Positions 33,563 to 41,206 of a stretch of DNA of 43,198 nucleotides are shown piece after piece; position 1 is the stretch's first letter, and each line of letters starts with the position of its first letter. The translations under genes were made by a program, and so were the position numbers. The stretch is from Actinomycetota bacterium (GTDB taxonomy: Bacteria > Actinomycetota > Actinomycetes > Streptosporangiales > Streptosporangiaceae), in NCBI GenBank assembly GCA_027306495.1, contig DAHUZQ010000071.1, positions 1-43,198 on the forward strand, written 5' to 3'. Under the pieces are notes generated by a model. That model had not been told where the DNA came from and ran no database searches. It saw only the letters and a program-made list of their open reading frames with translations.

Positions 33563-34707
33563 ATGTCTGTCTCTCGGGCCATGATGCCGGTGGCCAGACC
33601 ACCGGCAGGGGACTTGCTCAGCACAGGCATCCGGAGGGTGAAGGTGGAGCCGACCCCCTCCCGGCTCCAGACCGTCACGTTGCCGCCGTGTGCGGCCATC
33701 ACATGTTTCACGATCGCCAGGCCGAGGCCTGTCCCGCCGGTGGCGCGGGAGCGGGCGGGATCGACCCGGTAGAACCGCTCGAAAATGCGCTCTAGGTCGC
33801 GCTCGGGGATGCCAATCCCCTGATCGGCGACGGTGATCTGGGCCGCGTCCGTGCCATCGCGGGCCGCGGTTACGACGACCCGCGTCTTCTCGGGACTGTA
33901 GGCGACTGCGTTCTCCAGCAGGTTGCGCAGAGCGGTCACCAGCAGATCCTCATCCCCGAGGACCACCAGGCGCTCATCGCAGCGAGCGGCCAGGTCGATG
34001 CCGCGGGCACTGGCCTTCATCCGGCACCGGTCCAGTGCTTCGGCCACCACTTCGTCCAATTGGACCGGGATCGGATCGGGAACGGGCTCCGCCGCCTGGA
34101 TGCGGGAGAGCGTGATGAGGTCCTGGACCAGGTAGGTCAGCCGGGAGGCCTCCTGCCGCATACGGCCGGAGAACCTGCGCACCGCTTCCGGGTCGTCGGC
34201 AGCCTCCTCGACCGTTTCCGCCAGCAGCGCGAGCGCACCGACCGGCGTCTTCAGCTCATGGCTGATGTTGGCGACGAAGTCACGCCGGACTTCCTCGACC
34301 CGCCGGCTCTCGGTCTGGTCCTCCGCCAGCAGCAGCACCAGCCCGCCGCCGCCTACCTCAGATCCAAGTGGCGCGACCCGCACGGCGAAACTGGTCCTCC
34401 TGCCGCCGAACTTGCTGCCGGAAACCTCGATCTCGCCTTCCCGGATCTCGCCGTCCCGGCGGACCTGGCGTACCAGCGCGAGCAGTTCGCCCACCATCAG
34501 TTCATCGCCGTCGACCAGCCCATAGGACCGCGCCGCGGCACTCGCCCGCAGCACCCGGTCATCGTGGTCGAGCACCACGGCCGAGGAGGAGAGCACCGAG
34601 AGGACCGATGCCACGCCCGCGGGCAGCCTGGTCGACGGGCGGCGGTGACGGCTTGCTTCCTCCTGGACCCGGCGGGATTTCACCGGGTGGCCCTCAGCGT
34701 GCGGCAT
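33559..34707 (-). CDS. senX3: SenX3/PhoR-type sensor histidine kinase lacking membrane helices
   Basis: A 382-residue kinase. A PAS-like region begins at LPAGVASVLSVLSSSAVVLD (about 28-47). The dimerisation/phospho-acceptor box is FVANISHELKTPVGAL with His150; N, G1 and G2 boxes are NLLENAVAYSPEKT, DQGIGIPERD and GGTGLGLAIVKH. Homologues begin with one or two membrane helices, but here none is encoded: a TGA stop directly precedes the ATG, and I found no hydrophobic segment in the other upstream frames. A GTG at 34683 (GAGGG upstream) is an alternative start. The gene overlaps regX3 by 4 bp. A phoU gene, common beside this pair in Streptomyces, is absent. The 210 bp upstream to gpm hold only AT-rich patches. 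Confidence 0.88.
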   Translation of the reverse strand: MPHAEGHPVKSRRVQEEASRHRRPSTRLPAGVASVLSVLSSSAVVLDHDDRVLRASAAARSYGLVDGDELMVGELLALVRQVRRDGEIREGEIEVSGSKFGGRRTSFAVRVAPLGSEVGGGGLVLLLAEDQTESRRVEEVRRDFVANISHELKTPVGALALLAETVEEAADDPEAVRRFSGRMRQEASRLTYLVQDLITLSRIQAAEPVPDPIPVQLDEVVAEALDRCRMKASARGIDLAARCDERLVVLGDEDLLVTALRNLLENAVAYSPEKTRVVVTAARDGTDAAQITVADQGIGIPERDLERIFERFYRVDPARSRATGGTGLGLAIVKHVMAAHGGNVTVWSREGVGSTFTLRMPVLSKSPAGGLATGIMARETDI

Positions 34708-34917
34708 TCACCGCGCCGATCCGCATCCGATGGCCGCAGGCCGTGCCCATCATCACCTGTCACCTGCACGCTCACGCTCCCGATGGTATGCGCAGACCGA
34801 GGCCCGCAAACAGGGTGCGGCGGGCGCACGGGCTGTATTCCTCAGCTATTCACATGGGCTTAAGACCGTGGTAACCAGCGCGGGGTCAGGGCCGCGCGGG
34901 CGAACCCGTGCGCCCGG

Positions 34918-35661
34918 TCACCGGCCCTGGTCGCGGACGGCCGCGGCGGCCGCCACCGCGGCCTGCGGGTCCAGGTACTCCCCGCCCGGCCGCACCGGCC
35001 GGAAGGAGCCGTCGAGTTCGTACACCAGCGGGATCCCGGTCGGGATGTTCAATTCGGGGATGTCGGCGTCGCTGATCTGGTCCAGATGCTTGACCAGCGC
35101 CCGCAGCGAGTTCCCATGGGCCACGGCCAGTACGGTCTGCCCTGCTGCCAGCGCGGGCACCATGGCGTCGTACCAGTACGGCAGCAGCCTGTTCAGCACG
35201 TCCTTCAGGCACTCGGTGCGCGGCATGAGCTCGGGCGGAAGGTGCGCATACCGTGGGTCCGTCACCTGGGACATGGGATCGCCGTCGGGCAGCGGGGGTG
35301 GCGGCATGTCGTAGGACCGGCGCCACAGCATGAACTGGCCGTCCCCGAACTCCTGCCGGGTCTGCGCCTTGTTCTTGCCCTGGAGTACGCCGTAGTGCCG
35401 CTCATTGAGCCGCCAGGACCGGGCAACCGGGAGCCAGAGCAGCCCAGCCGCTTCCAGCGCGAGGTCGGCTGTCTGGATGGCCCGGGTCAGCACCGAGGTG
35501 TGCACCACGGCCGGGTGCAGGCCCGCGTCCCGCAGCAACGTCCCGGATGCCACCGCCTCGGCCCTGCCACGTTCGGTAAGCGGGACGTCCACCCACCCTG
35601 TGAACTGGCCGGAGGCGTTCCAGGAACTCTCGCCATGACGGAGCAGCACGAGTGTCGGCAT
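34918..35661 (-). CDS. gpmA: 2,3-bisphosphoglycerate-dependent phosphoglycerate mutase
   Basis: A 247-residue enzyme. The phosphohistidine motif is [10 protein letters not shown] (His9), followed by [15 protein letters not shown]; the second histidine is in [17 protein letters not shown]. It interconverts 3- and 2-phosphoglycerate in glycolysis. Its place beside senX3-regX3 and mshA is conserved in actinobacteria. A TAGGCT -10 box ends 6 nt before the ATG, so the mRNA is probably leaderless. It is divergent from mshA with only 70 bp between. Confidence 0.94.
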   Translation of the reverse strand: MPTLVLLRHGESSWNASGQFTGWVDVPLTERGRAEAVASGTLLRDAGLHPAVVHTSVLTRAIQTADLALEAAGLLWLPVARSWRLNERHYGVLQGKNKAQTRQEFGDGQFMLWRRSYDMPPPPLPDGDPMSQVTDPRYAHLPPELMPRTECLKDVLNRLLPYWYDAMVPALAAGQTVLAVAHGNSLRALVKHLDQISDADIPELNIPTGIPLVYELDGSFRPVRPGGEYLDPQAAVAAAAAVRDQGR

Positions 35662-35667
35662 GGCCTG

Positions 35668-35673
35668 AGCCTA
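35668..35673 (-). promoter_or_regulatory. -10 box (TAGGCT) of the leaderless gpm promoter
   Basis: TAGGCT on the gene's strand fits TANNNT and ends 6 nt before the ATG at 35661. No Shine-Dalgarno is present. Confidence 0.55.
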
Positions 35674-35715
35674 TCCAGGCACCGGGATGGGAACAGGATG
35701 CAGGATCGCGTGGTT

Positions 35716-35728
35716 CCTCCTTCGGAGG
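35716..35728 (+). promoter_or_regulatory. Hairpin that pairs the mshA Shine-Dalgarno
   Basis: CCTCC-TTC-GGAGG is a perfect 5-bp stem with a 3-nt loop, and its 3' arm GGAGG is the ribosome-binding site of mshA (ATG at 35732). Folded, it would hide the site and lower translation. Confidence 0.45.
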
Positions 35729-35731
35729 TGC

Positions 35732-37033
35732 ATGCCTGTGCCGCGACCCTTCCCCCGGCGGATCGCGACGATCAGCGTTCACACTTCACCCCTGGAGCAG
35801 CCTGGCACCGGCGACGCCGGCGGACTGAACGTCTACGTCGTCGAGGTGGCGAAGCGCCTGGCTGCGCGGGGGGTGGAGGTGGAGATCTTCACGCGAGCCG
35901 TCTCGCGCGATACCCCGCCGATCGCCGAACTCACCCCCGGTGTGCTGGTCCGCCACGTGCCCGCCGGCCCGTTCGAGGAGCTCGACAAGGCGGACCTGCC
36001 GAGCCAGTTGTGTCATTTCACCTTTGAGATGCTGCGCACCGAGGCCGGCTATGAGCCCGGCCGGTATGACCTGGTGCATGGTCACTACTGGCTCTCCGGC
36101 CAGGTCGGCGCAGTCGCCAAGGAGCGCTGGGGGGTCCCGCTCGTCCAGTCCATGCACACACTCGGAAAGGTCAAGAACGCTGCCCTGGCCACCGGGGAAC
36201 GGGCTGAGCCGCACATCCGGCTGCGCGGCGAATCCGAGGTGATCACCGCCGCCGACCGGCTGGTCGCCAACACCGATGACGAGGCGCGCCAGCTCGCCGG
36301 CCTGTATGGCGCGGACCCGGCCAAGATCTGGACCGTCAACCCCGGCGTCGACCTGCGGGTGTTCCGGCCGGGCGGGATGAGCGCCGCCAGGCGCCGGCTC
36401 AGGCTCCCGGCGAGCGGGAACGTGATCGTCTTCGCGGGGCGGATTCAGCCGCTCAAGGGCCCAGACGTGGTCCTGCGCGCCGCGGCTGCCCTCGCCCGGG
36501 ACAACCCGGGGCTCGCCCGGGCCCTCACGATCGCTTTCGTCGGGGGCCCGAGTGGTGCCGGCCGGGCGGACCCTGACAGGCTCACCGAACTCGCCCGCCA
36601 CCTCGGGATCGGCGGGCTGGTGCGGCTGGAACCGCCCTGCCCACAGGCCGACCTCGCCGACTGGTACCGGGCGGCGACCCTGGTCATGGTCCCCTCCCAT
36701 TCGGAATCGTTCGGCCTGGTGGCGGTAGAGGCGCAGGCATGCGGGACTCCGGTGGTCGCGGCCAGCGTCGGCGGCCTGCGCACCGCCGTCCAGAATGGCG
36801 TGTCCGGCTTCCTGGTGGATGGCCATGATCCGGACAGGTACGCACGTGTGCTCGCCAGGATCTTCGAGGCACCCCGGTTGCGGGCCAGGCTGGCGGATGG
36901 GGCCGTTGCCCACGCCTCGCGGTTCGGGTGGGGGGCGACGGTCGACCGGTTGCTCGCCGTCTACGCCGGGGTGCTCGCCGACCCACCGGCACGCCGGGGC
37001 GGGCTGGAGCCGGCCGAGCAGATCGCGAGCTGA
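35732..37033 (+). CDS. mshA: D-inositol-3-phosphate glycosyltransferase, mycothiol synthesis
   Basis: A 433-residue GT-B glycosyltransferase of family GT4. N-terminal blocks are [34 protein letters not shown] and [14 protein letters not shown]; the C-terminal donor site has [17 protein letters not shown] and the E-x7-E motif [20 protein letters not shown]. MshA joins GlcNAc from UDP-GlcNAc to 1L-inositol-1-phosphate, the first step of mycothiol synthesis. GGAGG precedes the ATG at 35732 by 3 nt; GTG at 35738 would have a better spacing of 9 nt and differs by two residues. Followed by ybjN as in mycobacteria. Confidence 0.94.
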   Translation: MPVPRPFPRRIATISVHTSPLEQPGTGDAGGLNVYVVEVAKRLAARGVEVEIFTRAVSRDTPPIAELTPGVLVRHVPAGPFEELDKADLPSQLCHFTFEMLRTEAGYEPGRYDLVHGHYWLSGQVGAVAKERWGVPLVQSMHTLGKVKNAALATGERAEPHIRLRGESEVITAADRLVANTDDEARQLAGLYGADPAKIWTVNPGVDLRVFRPGGMSAARRRLRLPASGNVIVFAGRIQPLKGPDVVLRAAAALARDNPGLARALTIAFVGGPSGAGRADPDRLTELARHLGIGGLVRLEPPCPQADLADWYRAATLVMVPSHSESFGLVAVEAQACGTPVVAASVGGLRTAVQNGVSGFLVDGHDPDRYARVLARIFEAPRLRARLADGAVAHASRFGWGATVDRLLAVYAGVLADPPARRGGLEPAEQIAS

Positions 37034-37046
37034 CAAAATAGCTTTT
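37034..37046 (+). promoter_or_regulatory. AT-rich candidate promoter of the YbjN gene
   Basis: CAAAATAGCTTTT lies directly before the ATG at 37048, inside the 14-bp gap behind mshA. TAGCTT (37039-37044) fits TANNNT but is only 3 nt from the ATG, closer than other leaderless promoters here. No Shine-Dalgarno is present. Confidence 0.3.
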
Positions 37047-37047
37047 C

Positions 37048-37587
37048 ATGGGCGCTGAAACCGGGCCCGGCACGCCACTGCCGGATGTGCAGCGGAATGC
37101 CGCCAATGCCATCGAGGCGGCCCTCGCCTCGCTCGGGCTGACACCACAGCGCCCACGGCCCGGCAGCTACCTGGTGGCACTGCCCGGCCAGCGCAGGCTG
37201 TCCACCATGACCTGGCTCGTCGTGGGTGCGCACAGTGTGCTGGTGGAGGCGTTCTTCTGCCGTCAGCCCGACGAGAATCACGCCCGGTTCTACCGCTTCC
37301 TGCTGGAGCGCAACGGGCGCATGTACGGTGTGCACTTCGCCACCGACCCGCAGGGGGACGTCTACCTGGTGGGCAGGCTGGCACTGGCCGCCGCCACGGC
37401 CCAGGAGATCGACACGGTGCTGGGCTGTGTGCTCACCTATTCGGACGAGAATTTCAACCCCGCGCTGTCGATTGGCTTCGAATCATCGATCCGCCGCGAA
37501 TGGGCATGGCGCGTCAAGCGGGGTGAGAGCCTGGCCAATCTGCAGGCGTTCGCGGCCTTCGCTGACCCGGGTGGCCAGGCGGGCTGA
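37048..37587 (+). CDS. YbjN-domain protein
   Basis: A 179-residue protein with the YbjN fold (tetratricopeptide-chaperone-like / type III secretion-chaperone-like): an N-terminal helix pair, then WLVVGAHSVLVEAFFCRQPDENHARFYRFLLERN and FATDPQGDVYLVGRLAL. Function is unknown; the gene follows mshA in many actinobacteria (Rv0487 next to Rv0486 in M. tuberculosis). The start lies 14 bp after the mshA stop, without a visible Shine-Dalgarno. No signal or membrane helix. Confidence 0.85.
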   Translation: MGAETGPGTPLPDVQRNAANAIEAALASLGLTPQRPRPGSYLVALPGQRRLSTMTWLVVGAHSVLVEAFFCRQPDENHARFYRFLLERNGRMYGVHFATDPQGDVYLVGRLALAAATAQEIDTVLGCVLTYSDENFNPALSIGFESSIRREWAWRVKRGESLANLQAFAAFADPGGQAG

Positions 37588-37660
37588 CCGGTTGCGTGCC
37601 CCTCACCGCGCCGGGTAGGGGAACCACGGTCCAAGGATCTGCAGACCGGACATAGGGATC

Positions 37661-38110
37661 GTGGCGCTGATCGGCACCACCATCAGCCCGTACATGCAGT
37701 TGTACGCGGCCTCGGGGGTGGTCGGCAAAGGTGCCGGCGCCGCGGACTACCCCCGCGCCCGGATCGACGCGGTCTCCGGCGCCGTGTTCGCGTGCTGCAT
37801 TTCGCTCACCATCATCATCGCCACGGCAGCCGCCATTGGCGGGAACGGGCCGCTCAGTTGCGCATCACAAGCGGCGCTGGCACTGCGGCCGGTGGCTGGC
37901 CCCGCCGCCGAAGGCCTGTTCGCGGTCGGCCTGATCGGCGCGTCCGCGCTCGCGGGGGCGGTGGTCCCGCTGTCGAGCCGGAGCCTGCCGGGCGATGCCG
38001 CGAACGGCCCGGTGTTCCGGGTGGCCGCGACTGTCGTGGTAGCCGGTGTCTCCGGGATGAGCCTGCTGCTGCTGGCCACCACCGTGCTCGGGTCCTTCGG
38101 GATCGGCTGA
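37661..38110 (+). pseudogene. NRAMP-family divalent metal transporter remnant
   Basis: An open frame of 149 codons starts with VALIGTTISPYMQLYAASG, the NRAMP helix-6 region that in intact transporters follows about 190 residues carrying the metal-binding DPGN motif. The first five helices are therefore missing; a TAG stop lies 15 codons upstream in frame. Two further helices follow (AVFACCISLTIIIATAAA; GLFAVGLIGASALAGAVVPLS). The sequence then jumps to NGPVFRVAATVVVAGVSGMSLLLLATTVL, which matches the last helix, so roughly 60-70 residues are also gone from the middle. It still has a start-like GTG after AGGGA, but it cannot transport metal as it stands. The diiron protein gene follows 83 bp later. 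Confidence 0.75.
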
Positions 38111-38193
38111 CGGCGCTCATCCGCTCCGGCTGGCCTGGAGGAATTCGGTACTGGTCAGTAATCTGGAAGGCAATCTCACACCCGGGAGTTGCC

Positions 38194-39303
38194 GTGAGCA
38201 CGTACGACCACTACGCCAACCCCGTCGCACCAGGCACCTGGGACATCCCGGCCACTGGTGCAGCCCGCTTCTCCTGGGAGTACGACGACGGCCGGACCCG
38301 CCTGCTCGATCTGTACCAGCGCGGCAAAGACAAGCAGTGGGACGCCACCAAGCGGATCGACTGGGCAGTGCCGGTCAACCCGGCGAACGTGATGGAGATA
38401 TCGGAGGAGTTCTCACCGATCTACGGCTCGCGGCAGTGGGAGATCCTCAACCAGGCCGAGCGCGATGAACTGGGCCTGCATCTGTCCTCCTGGCTGTTCA
38501 GCCAGTTTCTGCACGGCGAGCAGGGCGCGCTGACCGTGGCGGCCCGGATCGTGGAGTCGGTGCCGGACATGGACTCCAAGTTCTACGCGGCGACCCAGGC
38601 GATGGATGAGGCCCGGCACGTGGAACTCTTCTCCCGCTTCATGAACGAGAAGGTGGGCCTGTTCTACCCGATGAACGACGACCTGGGCCGACTGCTCGCG
38701 GACGCGCTCAGCGATTCCCGGTGGGACCTGCCCTACCTCGGCATGCAGGTGCTGATCGAAGGCCTCGCGCTCGCCGCCTTCGGCGTGCACCGGGACATGG
38801 CCCAGAACGCCCTCGTCAAGCAGATGCTCGCCTACGTCATGCAGGACGAGGCCCGGCATGTCGCCTTTGGCAGGCTGGCGCTGCGGGACTACTACAAGGA
38901 CCTGACCGCCGCAGAACGCGCGGAGCGTGAGGAGTTCGTCATCGAGGGCTGCCACCTCATGCGCAACCGCTTCCGCGCCCAGGAGGTATGGGAGCGGATG
39001 GGCTTCGACGTCGAGGAATGCCTCGAATTCACCGAGCACTCCCCGGTTCAGCAGGCGTTCCGCACGCTGCTGTTCAGCCGGATCGTGCCCTGCGTCAATG
39101 ACATCGGCCTGTGGAGTGAACAGGTGCGGCAGACCTTCGCCGAACTCGGTGTGCTCGATGCCGCCAAGACCGACCTCGAAGCCCTCATGCGCGACGACGA
39201 GGAAATCGCCGAACGCCTTGACCAGCAGAAGTACCAAGCCGAGCTGACGGCGCGGCGGTCGGAGGTCGATGCGGCCATCGCGCAGGGCGCCACAGCGGAA
39301 TAG
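38194..39303 (+). CDS. Ferritin-like diiron protein (ribonucleotide-reductase R2-like oxygenase fold)
   Basis: A 369-residue four-helix-bundle protein. Two metal-binding pairs are visible: Glu in FLHGEQGAL with the ExxH of AMDEARHVELF, and Glu in LIEGLALAAFG with the ExxH of MQDEARHVAFG. This is the E, ExxH, E, ExxH layout of diiron (or Mn/Fe) oxidases. The lack of the R2 radical-tyrosine context and of a large-subunit gene argues against a standard ribonucleotide reductase; N-oxygenase- or R2lox-type activity is possible. The open frame begins earlier, but GTG at 38194 has GGGAG 5 nt upstream and matches the family start. A metal-transporter remnant lies just upstream. Confidence 0.82.
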   Translation: MSTYDHYANPVAPGTWDIPATGAARFSWEYDDGRTRLLDLYQRGKDKQWDATKRIDWAVPVNPANVMEISEEFSPIYGSRQWEILNQAERDELGLHLSSWLFSQFLHGEQGALTVAARIVESVPDMDSKFYAATQAMDEARHVELFSRFMNEKVGLFYPMNDDLGRLLADALSDSRWDLPYLGMQVLIEGLALAAFGVHRDMAQNALVKQMLAYVMQDEARHVAFGRLALRDYYKDLTAAERAEREEFVIEGCHLMRNRFRAQEVWERMGFDVEECLEFTEHSPVQQAFRTLLFSRIVPCVNDIGLWSEQVRQTFAELGVLDAAKTDLEALMRDDEEIAERLDQQKYQAELTARRSEVDAAIAQGATAE

Positions 39304-39322
39304 CCCCCCGCCACGCCCACTG

Positions 39323-39339
39323 CCGGCCGGGCCGGCCGG
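39323..39339 (+). terminator. Terminator hairpin after the diiron-protein gene
   Basis: CCGGCCG-GGC-CGGCCGG, a perfect 7-bp stem with a 3-nt loop, 19 nt after the stop. The remaining 176 bp to the next start show nothing I can identify. Confidence 0.5.
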
Positions 39340-39515
39340 GCTGGCCCGATCGAACGCCGCGATCACCAGCCGCCTGATATCCCGCCATCTGGCCATGATC
39401 GCCGACGTTGTGTCCCGGTTCGGTGGTCGCACGGGATGATGTGTCGCGGCGAAGGCCAGCCCGCCGACGTGGAAAGCTAACCGGCAGTCCGCCACCGGTG
39501 ATCGAATGGACGGCG

Positions 39516-40319
39516 ATGGAACCCCTCGACACTCAGGTCCGGTTCCTGCTGGAATCCGACCGTCTCAAGTCGGTGCTGCGGCAGAGCCCCCTGACAGACC
39601 GCTCCCGGCGGGAGAACTCCGCCGAGCATTCCTGGCACCTGACGCTCATGGCACTGATACTCGCCGAGCACGCCCCGCCGGGCACCGACCTGGCCAGGGT
39701 GCACGCCATGCTGGTCGTCCACGACCTGGTCGAGATCGACGCCGGTGACCTGTTCGTCTACGCCGACCCGCAGGCGCAGCGGCTTCAGGCCGAGCGTGAG
39801 CGCGCGGCAGCCGACCGGATCTTCGGGCTGCTGCCAGCCACGCAGGCAGATGCCGCCCGCGCGCTGTGGGATGAGTTCGAGGAACGCCGCACCCCCGAGG
39901 CCCGGTTCGCCCGCGCGCTGGACAGGCTCGAGCCCATGCTGATCAACATGGCCACCGGCGGCGGCACCTGGATCGAGCACTCGGTCACCGCTGATCAGGT
40001 GCTCGGGAAGGTCAGCCTTATCGAGGACGGCTCCCCGGCACTGGGTGCCTACGCGCGGGAAATGATCGCGCGGGCCGTCGGTCTCGGCTTCCTCCATCCA
40101 GCGGCGGGCGCTTCCCCCGGGCAGACCGGGCGACCCGGGCCAGCGGAGCCAGCCAGGTATGCGGCGCCACCTGCCCGGGGGCCCGCATCACCACCTGCCC
40201 CGGGGTCCGCATCACCACCTGCCCCGGGGTCCGCATCACCACCTGCCCCGCAGTCCCCGTCGCCGGCGACGCCCGGTGCCCACCCGGCGCTAGAGGACGG
40301 CCCGGGCGCTCCAGCGTGA
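39516..40319 (+). CDS. HD-domain phosphohydrolase (YfbR-like) with repeat tail
   Basis: A 267-residue protein. The HD motif set is visible: RENSAEHSWHLTLMALIL (first His), MLVVHDLVEIDAGD (the HD pair) and a later Asp (ARALDRLEPMLINM). The phrase ENSAEHSW is typical of YfbR-type 5'-nucleotidases, which hydrolyse deoxynucleoside monophosphates. After about residue 195 the tail is Pro/Ala/Ser-rich and includes four 8-residue repeats encoded by a 24-bp minisatellite. The ATG at 39516 was preferred to the GTG at 39498 by family length; neither has a strong Shine-Dalgarno. The last 30 bp overlap the convergent ABC ATPase gene. Confidence 0.8.
   Translation: MEPLDTQVRFLLESDRLKSVLRQSPLTDRSRRENSAEHSWHLTLMALILAEHAPPGTDLARVHAMLVVHDLVEIDAGDLFVYADPQAQRLQAERERAAADRIFGLLPATQADAARALWDEFEERRTPEARFARALDRLEPMLINMATGGGTWIEHSVTADQVLGKVSLIEDGSPALGAYAREMIARAVGLGFLHPAAGASPGQTGRPGPAEPARYAAPPARGPASPPAPGSASPPAPGSASPPAPQSPSPATPGAHPALEDGPGAPA
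40161..40256 (+). repeat. Four in-frame 24-bp repeats in the HD-protein tail
   Basis: Units at 40161, 40185, 40209 and 40233. The second and third are identical, the fourth differs by two bases and the first is more diverged. They encode A-S-P-P-A-P-G-S or variants. Being a multiple of three, changes in copy number keep the frame. Confidence 0.88.
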
Positions 40320-41078
40320 CTGCCGCTGCTCGACCGTGAGCGGGATGCCGAAGCACCGGGACAGGTTCGCTTCGGTGAAGACCTCCGGCACGGGGCCCGC
40401 AGCGAGGATCGCCCCGCGGCGCAGCAGGATCGCGTGGGTGAAGCCCTCCGGGACCTCCTCAACGTGGTGGGTCACCATGATCATGGTCGGGGAGGTGGCC
40501 TGCCCCGCCAGGTAGGCGATGCGCCGCAGCAGATCTTCGCGACCGCCGAGGTCGAGCCCGGCGGCGGGTTCGTCGAGCAGCAGCAGTTCCGGATCGGGCA
40601 TGAGGGCGCGGGCGATCTGGACGCGCTTGCGCTCACCCTCCGACAGCGTGGAGAACTTCCGGCGTATCAGGTGCGCGCAGCCTAGCGCGTCGAGCAATTC
40701 CACGGCCCGGGTGACGTCGGTGGAGTCGTACTCCTCGCGCCATCGGCCCATGATGGCGTATGACGCGGTCAGGACCAGGTCGATGACCTTCTCGGCGGGC
40801 GGCACCCGGTCGGCCAGGGCCGCGCTGGCCATGCCGATGCGGGGCCGCAGGTCGAAGATGTCGGTTGCACCGAGTCGCTCCCCGAGGATCTCGGCCTTCC
40901 CGTCAGACGGGAAGAGCTGGGTGGCGGCTACCTGGAGCAGGGTGGTCTTGCCGGCGCCGTTCGGCCCGATCACCACCCAGCGCTCGTCATCGTGCACGGT
41001 CCAGTTGATGTCACGCAGCAGCAGCGACTCACCACGGCGGATGCCGACGCCGCGCATCCGCACCACTTCGTCGGACAT
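40290..41078 (-). CDS. Stand-alone ABC transporter-type ATPase
   Basis: A 262-residue ABC ATPase. Walker A is GPNGAGKTTL (about 39-48), the signature LSEGERKRVQIARAL, Walker B LLLLDEPAAGLD, and the switch His is in MIMVTHHVEEVPEGF. No permease or binding protein is nearby, and the stretch between Walker A and signature lacks a clear Q-loop phenylalanine context for importers, so the partner is unknown. It is divergent from serB, an arrangement I believe is common in actinomycetes. No Shine-Dalgarno-free promoter signal was clear. Confidence 0.85.
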   Translation of the reverse strand: MSDEVVRMRGVGIRRGESLLLRDINWTVHDDERWVVIGPNGAGKTTLLQVAATQLFPSDGKAEILGERLGATDIFDLRPRIGMASAALADRVPPAEKVIDLVLTASYAIMGRWREEYDSTDVTRAVELLDALGCAHLIRRKFSTLSEGERKRVQIARALMPDPELLLLDEPAAGLDLGGREDLLRRIAYLAGQATSPTMIMVTHHVEEVPEGFTHAILLRRGAILAAGPVPEVFTEANLSRCFGIPLTVEQRQSRWSARAVL

Positions 41079-41139
41079 CGCGCACCCTCCCGATCGGCGG
41101 CCGAGACTGAACCTATGCCATCACGATCGTGCCAGGCAG

Positions 41140-41169
41140 CGACAGGGGCCCGCGGGTAGCCCCCTGTCG
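41140..41169. other. Strong hairpin in the serB / ABC ATPase divergent region
   Basis: CGACAGGGG (41140-41148) and CCCCTGTCG (41161-41169) form a perfect 9-bp stem; the loop contains the palindrome CCCGCGGG. It lies 37 bp before the serB start, upstream of a possible serB -10 box, so it may be an insulating terminator or an operator. Confidence 0.45.
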
Positions 41170-41189
41170 GGCCCGCCACCGGGCACCTG

Positions 41190-41195
41190 TAGCGT
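41190..41195 (+). promoter_or_regulatory. Candidate -10 box (TAGCGT) of serB
   Basis: TAGCGT fits TANNNT and lies 11 nt before the ATG at 41207, giving a leader of only a few bases. GCGGAG touches the start codon and is too close to act as a normal Shine-Dalgarno. Confidence 0.4.
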
Positions 41196-41206
41196 TTTCA
41201 GCGGAG

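Noticed and set aside
34708-34917. PHO box (GGTTACCACGG) upstream of senX3
   Set aside because: Only one copy partly fits the GTTCAC-type direct repeats, which need at least two in register.
40161-40256. Possible CRISPR-like repeat array
   Set aside because: Units are directly adjacent without spacers and are in frame with the HD protein, so this is a coding minisatellite.
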